A stretch of 64,000 nucleotides of DNA from Amphiura filiformis (Eukaryota > Echinodermata > Ophiuroidea > Amphilepidida > Amphiuridae): the NCBI RefSeq assembly GCF_039555335.1, contig NC_092628.1:73286713-73350712 (forward strand), read 5' to 3'. This document shows positions 1 through 11,819 of the stretch, piece by piece. A model generated the notes under the pieces. The model saw only the letters and a program-made list of their open reading frames with translations, searched no databases and had not been told where the DNA came from. The number at the start of each line of letters is the position of its first letter. Within the stretch, counting starts at the first letter, position 1. The translations under genes were made by a program, and so were the position numbers.

Positions 1-399
1 TAATAGCTCCATGCAGCCGACTGTTGCAACTTACATGGACTTATTACCATAAAGGCTGCTACAAGCTCCGAGTATTCGACGTAGAATATTTGATGTAACA
101 ACATCTACGTTATTAAATGTCATTCTATATGTTTAAGTTCTAACAAATGTTTGCCTTTATGACGTAAAATCGATAATTTGTTGCGTAGAATATCTGGAAT
201 ATGCTTTTCATGATCACAAGAAGAAGACGAAAGGGAATCGAATTTGTAGTTGAGCTTAGATGCAGGTATTTTAAGCTTAGCTAAATCTGAATCAGATCAC
301 TTACTCCAGTTGCAAGCGGCAGCCTTTCACGCGCGTCTTATCTGTACTCATATATTAGTTGTGAACATCTACTAAGTAACTAGCACCGGGTGGATTGGA
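1..399. other. no recognised feature
   Basis: AT-rich sequence with no convincing coding exon, RNA gene or repeat that I can recognise. Confidence 0.5.
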
Positions 400-706
400 C
401 AGTCAGGGGTTGACACCCTAATCTTTTCGAAACTGACTGCGGTATACATGGAAGGCTTATAGGTTTGACGCTTTATACACGGGACCTACGGATTAACATC
501 CCCTCCGTAGGATGGAGTATTCTCATGGGTCACTCACCCATAGTAAAATATGATGGAGGGCAGAAGCCTGAGTTTAGTCTACAGAGGTCGCTAATAAAAA
601 TTGGACTTTTTCAATACTCCAGCAAGTTACCACCGCCGGGAGTTAAACTCGGGACCTCATCCACCAAAGGCAAGGACCCTAACTATTACGTTATGCTCTC
701 CTACAA
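400..706 (-). mobile_element. tRNA-derived SINE
   Basis: Read on the minus strand, the right end (about 706 down to 625) looks like a degenerate tRNA head. It has an A-box-like segment followed by TCCTTGCCTTTGGTGGATGAG and a B-box-like CGAGTTTAACTCC. A non-tRNA body follows, with GGGGATGTTAATCCGTAGGTCCCGTGT, and the far end reads TTAGGGTGTCAACCCCTGAC. This arrangement is usual for tRNA-derived SINEs of marine invertebrates. No poly-A or clear target duplication was found. The 81-codon open frame across it on the plus strand is incidental. Confidence 0.6.
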
Positions 707-710
707 TTGA

Positions 711-1450
711 TGATAACTCATTGCCTATTTGTCAATGTGTCATTAAGGTTTAAAATCAACGGTGTTGCAAAGCTTTACAAATAGGCATTCTTGTGCAAAA
801 CCCTGGACAATCAATTTTCAATTGAGTTCATTACATGTTCAATTGACAAATGCGGTCAGGCCGCGCAATCTAGTTCGCACATCACACGTTCCCGATTGCA
901 ATCGTCCATGTTGAACTATAGCGGCCTCATCCATGTCATCCATGGCCCATGGGTAGGTGAGTATGGTAAAGATTCGGTACATCAATAAGATTTAAACGGA
1001 TACCTCACCACATTTCTATGGTATTAATCACAGATGAAACAAAGTTTAAATGACTTCAAAATGTTATGACAACCAGAAGTGTTAAGTTATAGACAACAAG
1101 CTTCACGCGCTGCTACAACCGCAGGCCTAATGTTTTACATGCTCTACAATTCCAAATCGGTACAAGTTATTGTAGTTCATTTTAAGATTCTCTGATTGGT
1201 GTAGCGAGTCAACTGAATTGTACAATGCTTCTTAAACCTGAATACACTCCAAAGAAATAAACAATAATCTAAATTATCATTGCATTGTACATGTACAAGA
1301 CATGTAATCCCGAAGTAAAATACATGTATACTAGTGTATGTGACAAGTACATGGCACTAAATGACCGACAGGCTTGAATGACATCAAATTGGTGTCACGC
1401 AAACATATTTGAATCAAAACATAAAAGCGATACATACAGAAATCAGTGTA
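711..1450. other. no recognised feature
   Basis: AT-rich spacer between the SINE and the next MITE. Short open frames here have no recognisable protein content. Confidence 0.5.
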
Positions 1451-1456
1451 CTTTAA

Positions 1457-1798
1457 AGGAGTACTTCGTGATCCTAGAATCCTCTTTTTTATTACATGTT
1501 TCAGTAGATATCCACGAGAAAAGCTTATTCTCAAAATTTCAGTTGATTCTGATTTTGCGTTTGCGAGTTATGCATGATGTGTATTACGCTGCTCCACAGA
1601 CAATGTGTTGTAATTTCGTTCTAGTGCACCAGAACGTAATTCAAATTGAATGATATTTTTACTAAACGAATTTAATAATCTGCAAGAAATTTTTTGTATA
1701 AACATTATGTAGCCAGAGGTTTCCAGTGGTATAAAATCTCAACTTTTTTGAGAAAAGTGTGGGGGGGGGGATGATGCGGCGGATGCCGAAAAGCCCTT
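1457..1798. mobile_element. MITE with TTAA target site, copy 1
   Basis: The left end reads TTAA then AGGAGTACTTCGTGATCC, and the right end reads GGATGCCGAAAAGCCCTT then TTAA. The inverted ends are imperfect and a TTAA lies immediately outside each, as expected of piggyBac- or Kolobok-type non-autonomous elements. A second copy of the family lies at 58658-59040 in the same orientation. They share the blocks TCAGTAGATATCCA, CTAAACGAATT and TTCCAGTGGTATAAAA. A run of ten G interrupts this copy near 1761. Confidence 0.6.
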
Positions 1799-1802
1799 TT
1801 AA

Positions 1803-2310
1803 CTTGTGCTATTCCCTTAAAGCGCGGGGCATATTTTCTTGATCCATATCTTAATCCCTTACTTTTCGAGAAAAAAATTAATTAGATTTTTATCATCGCT
1901 AGTCGCTACAATAATGTTTGTGTGCAAAAAATCATTTTAAAAGAGGATACCATAATCAGGCGCAAAATACCCATTTAATCATATCCTATTTGATCAAAGA
2001 TAATATTATCCATTACAAAATCACTGATGATGATCAACGTCGCCCTAAACACGCTAAACATCACTTACACACATGTCAGGATGAAATCCATCTTTCTTCA
2101 TCTAGTAAAAGCAAAGTAACTGTGGTATCTTGTTACACAAATATCTTGTCAAAGAGAACAGGCATATAGCAATCATATGTACGTTAGCATATCAAACTTC
2201 AAAACATGATTAGGAATGTCTATGTGAGACACCCACACAAGCATAAAACTTGATGGAGAAGGGATGATCTTTTTGGAAACCGGTTTACATTCAATAATTG
2301 CACAATTCAA
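1803..2310. other. no recognised feature
   Basis: AT-rich unique-looking sequence with an incidental 83-codon frame. No gene evidence. Confidence 0.45.
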
Positions 2311-2311
2311 A

Positions 2312-2313
2312 AT

Positions 2314-2404
<91 letters not shown>

Positions 2405-2405
2405 A
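2312..2405 (+). repeat. compound microsatellite (AACT)n then (AAAT)n
   Basis: About 60 bp of pure CTAA units run directly into about 30 bp of AAAT units. A tetranucleotide tail following TTCAAAAT could mark the 3' end of a retroelement, but no body was recognised. Confidence 0.85.
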
Positions 2406-2435
2406 CCAAAAACGAAAAGGAAAAAAAGAAAGATT

Positions 2436-2955
2436 ATCACGTCAAATCAACTTAGTAGAAATGTGGATGTTGACATGGTATTAATTAACATGCCAAGTCG
2501 ACTTCCACCAGAAAAAATGGATGTCGACATATGTCGATATATTCTGTGGTGTCAGATTACATTAAGGTCAGTGTTGGTCAATTTTATATTAAGGATACTC
2601 TGGCTTTCTTGCCCTTGTATTGGGGGTTCTAATTGGAGTGTTCAGCCGTCGTATGGCAGTCGCCGGCCTCGGGCCTGTCGGCCCTGCGGCCTAGATATTT
2701 TTCGGTTGATTCTAAAAACATCAAGGCCCCGGGGGACATCACTACCGGAGTGCCCTCCTGCGGTCCTTATATAACCCCATATCTCACCCTGCTATTTTAC
2801 CTATGAAAATACTAGTTTCTATATTCTATGGTGTCAAATATGACGTGACAAATTATCCGGCCATGTCGACATCCATTTTTTGCTAACCTTGACTTGACAT
2901 GATAATTTATTACGCCAAGACGACTTGCAGTGACATAATTTACATAATATAAAGT
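2436..2955. mobile_element. MITE-like element with imperfect inverted ends
   Basis: ATGGATGTCGACAT at about 2517 is matched in inverse by ATGTCGACATCCAT at about 2862. Weaker inverted similarity extends outward on both sides (CATGCCAAGTCGACTT against GACTTGACATGATAA), giving arms of roughly 60-100 bp around a GC-richer core near 2660-2760. Exact termini and target duplication were not resolved. Confidence 0.45.
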
Positions 2956-2959
2956 GCAT

Positions 2960-3955
2960 TATTACGATGCATAAATTTTCTCGAGTAAATTTGATTCTAC
3001 CACATGCTTGGGTCCACGGAAAATCCATGTCCCAGACTTACGCAAAATGCACAAGCCAGACTAGCTTAGCCTATAAACAAAAACGTGCTGGCCATTTAAT
3101 ATAGAGAGATGAAAAATACTGATTACATTTCCGAAATTTAAATATTGACAGATAGAAAGGTTTGGCAAAAAGAGGACACTGCTTCATTTTGAAAGAGATG
3201 GATAGGCCTGGTGCGAGGCCTGGAAGCAGGGCATATTAAAGTCTTCATAATATTAGGTAGGCCTACTTCTCCCCCAGTGTCTTGGATCATTCCGCATGTA
3301 AGTATGCTTCCGACACAATCAAAGTCTCCATCATGCTCCTAGATGCCACCCCTTTTTATGTTTCTGTACTTTCGTTGCACTATCTTGAAAACCCCGACCG
3401 ATGGATTGTAATGCATCTGATGAGGGAGTTTAAGTAGATTCATTGGCAGTTTTGATAAGATCTATGTCGGTTGCCATGAGTCTCCAACATTTCAGTTTCA
3501 TCTGGAAACCCTTACAAAATTTCCGTCATTCTGTGTGAGAATAGGCCTATATGACAGGGTGTGACAGATGAAGACCTTTCACATTATGAAGTGAAACCAT
3601 GTTTCAACTGATCACTAGGGTAACTCAGTCTTAAAGGGCGCTAAACGGCTCCGGTTAAACGGCTGGCCTGGCCCAGCGTTGATTGTAAGAACAAAACAAT
3701 AACGCTTATTTCCTGACTTTGCCAATAAATTTATGCTAATCAATAATCATTCGGTGTTCAGCTGAGACACAGTCTGTTCTTCCAGACCAGGACAATATTT
3801 GCAGGATGTATGAATAGCCAGGTACTCATGGCTACCCTGACCAGGATGCCTTGTCGGAACTTGATCATAGGGATCTGTGTGATGGTGATCAGAAGATGCT
3901 TGCCGTATTTTATGCATTGAAGAGAGATAATTGTTAATGATTTTATTAACCGTGG
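2960..3955. other. no recognised feature
   Basis: About 1 kb with no coding exon, RNA gene or recognisable repeat. Confidence 0.45.
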
Positions 3956-3959
3956 GACC

Positions 3960-5345
3960 GTTTCTCTTATGCTGCTTACTGCTCCCTTAACCGGCTTGGT
4001 CGTCGGGGCACTGATGACATCTTAACAATCTCTCTCCATCTGTTCCCATCTTCCATTGCCCTCTGAGAGGTGGCAAAGTTCAGGCCAGTCCATTCTTTTA
4101 TGTTGTCTTCCGGCACATCTCTTTTTCTGTCTTCCTCTTTTTCTTGAACCATTCACTGTACCCTGTAGTATTGTCTTTGCTAACACAGAGGAGCGGACGT
4201 ACCAACGTAGTTTACGTTACCTGACTGTTGTTAGTAGGTCGTCATAGGGACCGATATCTTGCTTCACCCTGGTTCGTACCTCCTCGTTGGTCACATGGTC
4301 CTTATATGAGATGATGAAGATTTTACGAAAGCACCTCAACTCCAGTGCTTGTACTCTCCTTTCCAGGTCCATGATTCGCAAGCATACAGTAAGATGGATA
4401 TGGCGAGGGTACGCATTAGTTTGATTTTTGATCAAAGAGAGATGTTCTTGTCATTCTACAATGGCTTTAATTTTGCCATGGCACTGGTTGTTTGGGTGGT
4501 CCTGGAGAGCACTTCAGGTTTTCAGCCGTCATCTGATATCATCGCACCAAGATATTTGAAGTTGGTTACTGTGCCTAACATTTGCTCACCTATTTCCACT
4601 GCTTCCTGATGGATACGGTTAGTCATCAGCTTGGTCTTTTCTGTGCTTATTTCCATTCCATACCTCTTAAGCCCGATCCTGATTCCACATCGCAGCGCGA
4701 TGCGATGCTGTAAAAACTGTAATCTGAGCCAGGTTTTTACGAGCTCAGCGGTGAAAATTCTCATCTCGCGGTGGAAATTTTGGTCCGCGAAAAAGTTGAA
4801 CAATGTTCAACTTTTTCGCATCGCGCTGCGATATCGCAGCCGTACACGCTTCTGATTGGCTGCTGGAAAATCAAGGTCGGTAGAATGACCTTAAAAGGAG
4901 ATGCAGACCCCACATACTTTTAAAACATCGCAACATCGTGCGATGAAATTAAAATGTACATTTTAATTTCATCGCGAGATGCTGCGAGGTTTGAAAAGCA
5001 TCGCAGCATCGCATCGCGCTGCGAAGTGGAGTCAGGATCGGGCTTTACGGTGAGGTTTGATGGAGATTCTCACTGCCAGCTAAGCCATCTATATCATCAG
5101 CAAAGCGAAGATTTGATATGCTGACTGTTCCCTCATGGTGCATTAGCCACGATTCTTTCAAGGAATAAGTTGAAAAGCGTTGGTGACGGTAGGCATCCTT
5201 GTCTATCCCCCACTCTTAACGACGTTTCTCTTAACATCTTATTAAAAAGGCCGTATAGTGAGACAATAGCATCTGTTTACAGATCGTTGTTGGTATCCCC
5301 CAACAGCTTCTGTTTAGGCTTGTCTCCGTGATGGAGCATTCTTTC
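3960..5345 (-). pseudogene. 5'-truncated non-LTR retrotransposon (reverse transcriptase remnant)
   Basis: Minus-strand translation gives recognisable pieces of a LINE reverse transcriptase. From right to left there is a palm segment RQGCLPSPTLFNLFLERIVA (about 5215-5155), the catalytic box FADDIDGLAGSE (about 5120-5060), then MEISTEKTKLMTN and FKYLGAMISDDG (4660-4525). The C-terminal part has LERRVQALELRCFRKIF and DHVTNEEVRTRVKQ (4370-4250), with a basic GRQ-type stretch near 4130. The reading frame is broken by frameshifts and by a MITE insertion at 4671-5043. No endonuclease domain is visible, so this is a dead 5'-truncated copy. The motifs fit RTE/CR1-like elements; the exact clade is uncertain. 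Confidence 0.8.
4671..5043. mobile_element. MITE inserted in the LINE
   Basis: Inverted ends begin GCCCGATCCTGA and close TCAGGATCGGGC. They extend inward for about 40 bp with the CATCGCAGCGCGATGCGATG motif repeated and inverted several times. TTAA lies on the left and TTTA on the right, compatible with a mutated TTAA duplication. The LINE reading resumes on both sides, so the MITE is the younger insertion. Confidence 0.75.
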
Positions 5346-6830
5346 CAGGATCTGTGAGCATAAAGAGCATTTACCCTACAGTGATCCTCCACTGCCATCC
5401 TCAGGACCGGGCCTCAGGATGTACCAGTCCGAAGAAGCGAAGTTGACGCTGCCTTATAATGGGAGGCTGCATCATAAATCCGGGCGTCATATGATATTTT
5501 TGGAATGAAAAATTTTGGAAAAAAAAAACACAAACAAACAAACAAACAAAACATCAGTATTGATGAAGTTGAAGCCCCATTCAAATACATGTATGTTGCT
5601 AATTCATATACTGTCAGTATAATACCTAAATTACAGATTCATGTAAATTGTCTTAATAAAAACAGCCCTCTTCCTTAGTTAAAGTGGCACAATTGTGATT
5701 TCACCCTTTCGTTGTTAACTAAACATATCTCGAGATTAAAACAAGCAAATTGAACAGAGCAAATGGCATTTGAGAGGTAAGACTACACCCTTGACGTGGA
5801 TGTAAGCATCATGTCACAACGGTATTTTGTAATTGCCAAAGAGGGCGCTTTTCACTTGCACAATATTTTTGAGACAGGCTGTATATCATTCACGATACTG
5901 CTAGAAATACCATAGGGCTATCATGGAGATACTTGCATGCGGTGATCGATTGATTCAACGTATGCAATTAAATTATGTTTCCCAATTGTATAATTTTTTT
6001 AATACAAATGGCATGTTATTTATAGTGGGAAATAGCGACAAAGCTGTTTTCCTTGTTTGTCAAATAGAAAACGACCTTCTTGATGCGGTGATTTAAAGTC
6101 TCTCGAGTCATCAATATCAAAAAGGTTCGACCACAATTTCGAATGGTGACCTTAACTAGCCAGGACACTGACGAATGACACCCGATGGGACAGCCTCATG
6201 TACACAATATTTTCATTGAGTTTTACTCATATTAAACATATGGCGTGTTAAGTTGGAAATATTTTATTGATATGGGAATCACGATGGTGATTTATAACAT
6301 GGTGATTAGGGAAAGTCCATCATAATGTTGATAGTTGTACTCTATGGGACTATTGTACATTCCAGTATGTCTGATAGGAAACAGTTATAGCAAGGCCTAT
6401 TAAACGCAAATAGACGCAATCGAGTTTATGATTGATTTGTGACAGATATAACAAATAACAAAAACAGGTTTTTTTTCTAATTCCCAAATTTTTACCAAAA
6501 TGCGTCCCTGTGAAGCGAGTTAGCCTATAATTATGGTAAAAGTAAAACCAAGCCTTTGGATAGCTTTTGGTAAAATACATTGTACTATACTACAGATGTA
6601 GGTTGCTTTTGTTTTGTTTCGTTTGTTGAGTTAGTTTGCATTGGTGCAAATATCTTCAATCAGTGCAGCGAGGACCAATGAAACATCGTAAACTCCTTTG
6701 CGCCTTTGAGGTAGGTAAATTGAATTCTACACTTTTCAAGATGGGTTTTTATCCAAGTTCATTTGCCTCCGAGCTCCGTATCTTCATTCCCCTTCGTGGG
6801 CTTCGTATAAATAGAGTTGTGTACTTATGT
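5346..6830. other. no recognised feature; short (ACAA)n run
   Basis: Mostly AT-rich sequence without recognisable genes. A small (ACAA)n stretch lies at about 5526-5552. Confidence 0.45.
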
Positions 6831-6832
6831 AC

Positions 6833-6890
6833 CCGAATGAATATTATTGTGTGTGTCATCATGACACACACGTTAATAATATTCATTCGG
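6833..6890. repeat. 58-bp near-perfect palindrome
   Basis: CCGAATGAATATTATT followed by GTGTGTGTCAT is mirrored by ATGACACACAC and AATAATATTCATTCGG. Only a 2-3 nt asymmetry breaks about 27 bp of stem, and the loop is almost absent. It could extrude as a cruciform or be the end-to-end junction of a small foldback element. Confidence 0.8.
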
Positions 6891-8211
6891 CCGATCACAT
6901 AATTATTGGAATGTGTTCCAATATCTGTGGTGTCATTTAGATGAGGGGAATGGGTTCTAGACGGAATTGTCTTACTATCAATGGGCATACATACATTGTA
7001 TATGCTACATAGAAGTACAATTTGTGTTCACTTTAACTCTGAACAATTGAAAACGACCGCTGATTTGCATGACAATTACCGATGACCTTGTTACACGAAA
7101 CTTACGCCGTGCAGAGCCCCCGGGCAGAGCCACGCCCATTATTTACATATCGCAGCTCATGCACGCGTGTTGTTACGTAACAATCGTAACTAACAGCTGG
7201 ATATGTAAATAGAACTAGGAGCAAAGAAATGTCTGTTTAGTTAGCATGGCCAGAGTATACATTATCATGATTTTACATTCATAAGCAAACAAAAGTGTTT
7301 ATTTCTACTTTCCATCTTTTCAAGACCAATCAAGATCTTGACATGCTTGAAGTTAAACGACAATAAATACATCACAAGATTTAGATAATGAAATATGGTC
7401 AATATAGTGGCAATAACACACTTTCAAGCCCCGGGTTTCAAGCTAGAAAGTTTATGTTAGATTGAAAGCTAAACATTGCATAAAAAACAGTTTAATTTTA
7501 AAAGAATGTCATCTAAAACATGATAAATAAGACAACATTCTTTGCAAATGAAACTCCATTAGTCGTAGGGGGCTTTCCCGGTTACCCTTTTAGCACTGCA
7601 AATCAAAAAAGTTGCAAAAACAAAGTAGTTTATACTCCCAACGTATCAAAACCCGATTAACCCCCCTCCTCCTCCGTGTTCAATGTGAGGAGTATAATTT
7701 GAGTTAGATTGACAAGTAATACAAATTTGACAAGCCAAACGTGCTCTTACGGCAAACAACGTGGTGATTGACGACATGTTGTGGCCCTCCTGACCCGCCA
7801 TAAATGCTCCGTGATCAGTTTTATAACTTTGTTTATGGTTAGTTTTCTAAACTCTCTATCGTAATAATATTGAACCCACCTATTACATCTGTGTATCAGT
7901 TGTATCCTCATATATTTAACTTATGGGGTTGTTATTTATTTAAAGGTTGTTAAAAAGTCAGAAGTGATATGATATAAAGGCGATAACTATGTGGCCTCAG
8001 TAGATATGTGTACATGTACACATTCTTTGTAAAGCAATGAATGAGCAAAACTTACCATGCAGAGGCCGACCAATAAAGTGTCCAAAAACCCTATACGGTC
8101 CCTTCCCCATATCTCCTGCAGCTTTGTTATCCTTCCTATTTAAATCTCAAAAGAAATCATGGGGGGAAGGCTAACTTGTCCTAAGAGTCGCTAGTACTAA
8201 AGTTTGCTAAT
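6891..8211. other. no gene seen; small hairpin at 7141-7209
   Basis: No coding exon recognised. ATTTACATATCGCAGCT at 7141 is inverted as AGCTGGATATGTAAAT ending at about 7209, a 15-16 bp imperfect stem. Confidence 0.45.
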
Positions 8212-8274
8212 ACCCTAACCCTAATCTATGAAAACCTAACCCTAATCTATGAAAACCCTAACCCTAACCATAAC
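8212..8274 (+). repeat. interstitial telomere-like CCCTAA repeats
   Basis: CCCTAACCCTAA-type words occur in a short tandem array with a 21-bp unit of the form CCTAACCCTAATCTATGAAAA, about two and a half copies. CCCTAA is the complement of the animal telomere repeat TTAGGG. Confidence 0.6.
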
Positions 8275-9340
8275 TTTTGGTCTAGCGAACTCTTTTTATT
8301 TTCGGACTTTTAGGCATAATATTTGGTTTAGTCCTATAAAGCTATCAGGCGTCCACTCAACCGATGTCCGGGTCCGATGACTCTTTCTATCGTGCCGTGT
8401 TTTTTATCGGCACCTACAAAGGTGCAGCACTATATCAAATTGTAGACTTGTTTCAAGTCCTTTGGCGTCCATAGTTAGTGAACGTAAAATTCATGGAAGC
8501 TTTATCACATCTTCCAAAAATTTCTGTTTCAAAATTTTGAAGTTATTCTTTTGAAATAATTATTTTCCATCATAACTTTGTAAAAATCTATTTGACATTT
8601 GAATTGTTTAAGCCAGATAGTGGATTTTCTTATCTTACTTTACTCCAGGCATACTGTGCACTGCATGGGTAGAGTTTGAGCAGAATTTCCACCATGCCCA
8701 CAAGGCACAAATCCTCCCTAGCTCTACACAAAAAATCTGACCTGACTAAAAATTTGAGGAGTCCAGTTCTACCACTGATTATACAGGGGTCCTATGAAGA
8801 GCATGAATAGAGACAAAGTAAGGAGAAAGTCTTGATCAAGGCTAATCAAATTGTTGAAGGTTTCACTGCAGTACTATTGCAAAAGACCTCAAAGAGTTTT
8901 ACGATCGATCGGCTTTCAATATTAGCAATGATTACTTTAACCAATGTTAACCCCTGCACTTCACTATGCACGTCTATTTTCACTACGCATAATTATGTCC
9001 CAGGGCACTCAACTTCATATACTACCGGTGTCGGGATGTAGGGGCCTAACGGCTGAATGTTGTTTGAAAGGTGGTGGTCATTGGGTAGATAATTTTGACC
9101 AAATTTTCAGTACAAATTGGCTGAAAGAAGAGAATTATGAAGTTTCCTCATTATTTCATGGCACTGATTTTTGATTAATTAATTTTATAAAATAGGGGGT
9201 CACATATTACTAGCGCTCTTTAGCAAAGTCATACTAAGTAGTTCATTGAATTTACACGTATGATAAAACAGGCAAAAATAGTAACTTTTTGCACCAGATT
9301 TGCAATTTAAAGAGAATTGGCCATTGCTCATTGAGGCTAG
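8275..9340. other. no recognised feature
   Basis: AT-rich sequence with two short overlapping open frames (8832-9174) that resemble no protein I know. Confidence 0.4.
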
Positions 9341-9570
9341 CATAGCCGTGTTCAGACGTGGGGTATTTAACTCGAGTATAGGGGTATTTAAAAGTGCCCA
9401 GTCGGGGTAAGCTCGTGATGAAGGTCGAGTTTGTGCCTGTCTGGACAGGAGTCGGGGCAGCTGAGCTTATCCCGACCTTAACCCGACTGAAAAAAAAAAA
9501 AAGTCTGAGGTAAATCCGTAACTCGACTAGAGCAGTCGTGGTAGATGCCCGTGTGGATGGACAATATAAT
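9341..9570. mobile_element. possible MITE remnant
   Basis: The stretch begins CCGTGTTCAGACGTGGGGTA and ends near GTGTGGATGGACA. An internal inverted pair GTCGGGGTAAGCTC / GAGCTTATCCCGAC lies around 9402-9476, and an A run at 9481. The termini resemble worn inverted ends but no target duplication is visible. Confidence 0.3.
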
Positions 9571-10120
9571 TAGTGTGCTCTTTCATTTAATGACATATTG
9601 GAAAAATATTGTAAGGAACACTTGAGGTTTTGACTTTTAAAACCTAAATTTTGGTCAAAATGTGCTTGTCTGTTTTCAACAGATTTATCACATTCACCTT
9701 GCTATAACCATGATAACATTGAATTGCGTTATCTGATGACCTAATCATGCTAATGGGGAAAAGTGTTTTAAGGGGGAAGTGTTAGCTGTCGTCTGATTGG
9801 ATATTTTTCACTAGATCTCATACAGCTCTTATGATGCTTTAATACACTCAAACGTGTAGTATAGCACAGACTGCGTACTAGGCTAGACTCGCTGTGTTGG
9901 AAATATCTGTGTGCTCGGGTGTATCGAGGTGGAAAATGTGCGTAGAGGCATTTATAAGAGAATCGTTTTTGTAGTCAACCCTTTTCATATGTGGGGTAGC
10001 CGGAAAAGGGGGGTAATCAGGAGGACTTAAAAAAGGGATCATTGGCTATATTCGACTTTATAAACCTTCCCCACGATATAGTTTTAGCACTCCATGCAGA
10101 TAATTGCCACTTGCATACTG
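9571..10120. other. no recognised feature
   Basis: AT-rich spacer with no recognisable gene or repeat. Confidence 0.4.
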
Positions 10121-10123
10121 GTA

Positions 10124-11012
10124 CATCGCTCATTCTACAAAATCCGGTGCCAATGGCCCTTTTCCCATTCTTTGGTCCACACTTTGTCGAGCGTTTATAG
10201 GGCATCGAATGTGTTGTTTTTCTGGTTGAAATCAAAGAGATCTACATGGACATAATACCGTATAGTTTTCCATACTTTGATTGCTTTCTTCAGCCTTGAA
10301 TAAATGCGCTTTCTTTACAGATTTGCTGTTTTTTAATTAGATAACGCGCCATCATATTGTTTCTCACTGAACATTATTTTTAGTGATTTAAAAACGTCTT
10401 TGTGTAATTCTAAAATAAAATGCACTTTCCACCAAAACACTCATAGGTTTTTAATTACAATATATGGGGTTCGATCACTGGTACCTATCACATATTATTA
10501 GGAAGCACATGTTATATAAGTGCATACTATGGAATCCTGGTAACGTAGCTCACCAGTCTTCGGTCAAAATGTCAATGTTCAAAACATTTTCTATGCCAAA
10601 AATGCTACAACATCAAGATTTTTACTGTGATTTTTTATAACGTTCTCACGTTTGCAAATCACATCAAACATTCAAAAACGTGAACTATGTTACTGGTGAG
10701 CTACGTTACGCACTCATTTACGCATTGTTAAAAACATCTATGAAACTGTGAAATCGGTTTTACATTTCACTCAGGTGATCTTTCGTTTGCTTTTTGTATG
10801 GATTTAGTAAAACAAGACCATTGTGTACAAAGTATAGCCGGTAACGTACGGTAGCTCACATTAAATTGATGAAAGTGGTGTTGACAATCTTTTAAATCCG
10901 AAAGTATAAATATATTTACTCTTAAAAACACAAAAAGCAGATCTTTTTGAACAACTTTTACTTTTATTTTATCAGTTTTGAAAGTTGATCATCGGATTTT
11001 GTAGAATGAGCG
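10124..11012. repeat. inverted-repeat pair, candidate element remnant
   Basis: ATCGCTCATTCTACAAAATCCG at about 10125 recurs inverted at about 10991. Inside, GTAACGTAGCTCACCAGT (10540-10557) is perfectly inverted at 10692-10709, with a third partial copy near 10840. The nesting suggests one or two degraded inverted-repeat transposons. The weak open frames at either end are not convincing genes. Confidence 0.45.
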
Positions 11013-11560
11013 ATATACACCTATGTCAAATATTAACAATGGGGTTCTTTTCATATTATTTTGTTGACAATTTCAAATTAGACTTGCTCGGTTGGAAATG
11101 GACAGTGTGTTTATTACAATGGGCCTTTCCAAGTTTTCAATTTTGGTTTCTATATTGCACAGTCATGAACTAAAAATAATAAGATTAGCGTAACAATGCT
11201 AGAAGTCTGATTCTATCAATATTACGCAATAGTTGGATATCAAATGGCGTGTGTCATTTCAACAATCCATGCATGACTATACGTCTTATTTCGTCAGTCA
11301 ATAATATTTCACTGAGTGATCTACAATATTCACAGTAATAATCCCATAGGATTTTTTAACATACCACACTTATAAAAAGAAGCTTCTCCCTCTGCTCGGG
11401 AACATTGCATTGCGAAATTTATAGGCTTCTTTCGTCTACTTTGACTTCTAGCCCGCTAAGATTTTTGTTTTCTGATGGATCTTGTAATGCTTGCCATTTT
11501 AAAATGATACACTACTCGAAACGAGATATGTCCATTTCAGAACAAAAGATTCAGCAAAAA
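11013..11560. other. no recognised feature
   Basis: AT-rich spacer upstream of the satellite block. Confidence 0.4.
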
Positions 11561-11819
11561 TTAACCCTAGAACTACTAACCCCCTAAAATTTTTTATTGT
11601 CATATTTGCCCTGGCTGAAATTTGATACACTTTTGATACACCACTTTTGATACGTATGAAAAATGTATGAAATAAAAGGCTTTGAATTGGAACCCTCATT
11701 TCATACACTTTTAGGTATCAAAACTGTATCAAATTAACATTGCATACACATTTTATACATATCAAAAGTGTATCAAATGCCAAGATAATGTATCAAAAAA
11801 GTATCAAATGAAATGTATC

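Noticed and set aside
4522-4803. Independent host gene on the minus strand
   Set aside because: The recognisable residues are those of a LINE reverse transcriptase. The N-terminal part of the frame is read-through of an inserted MITE.
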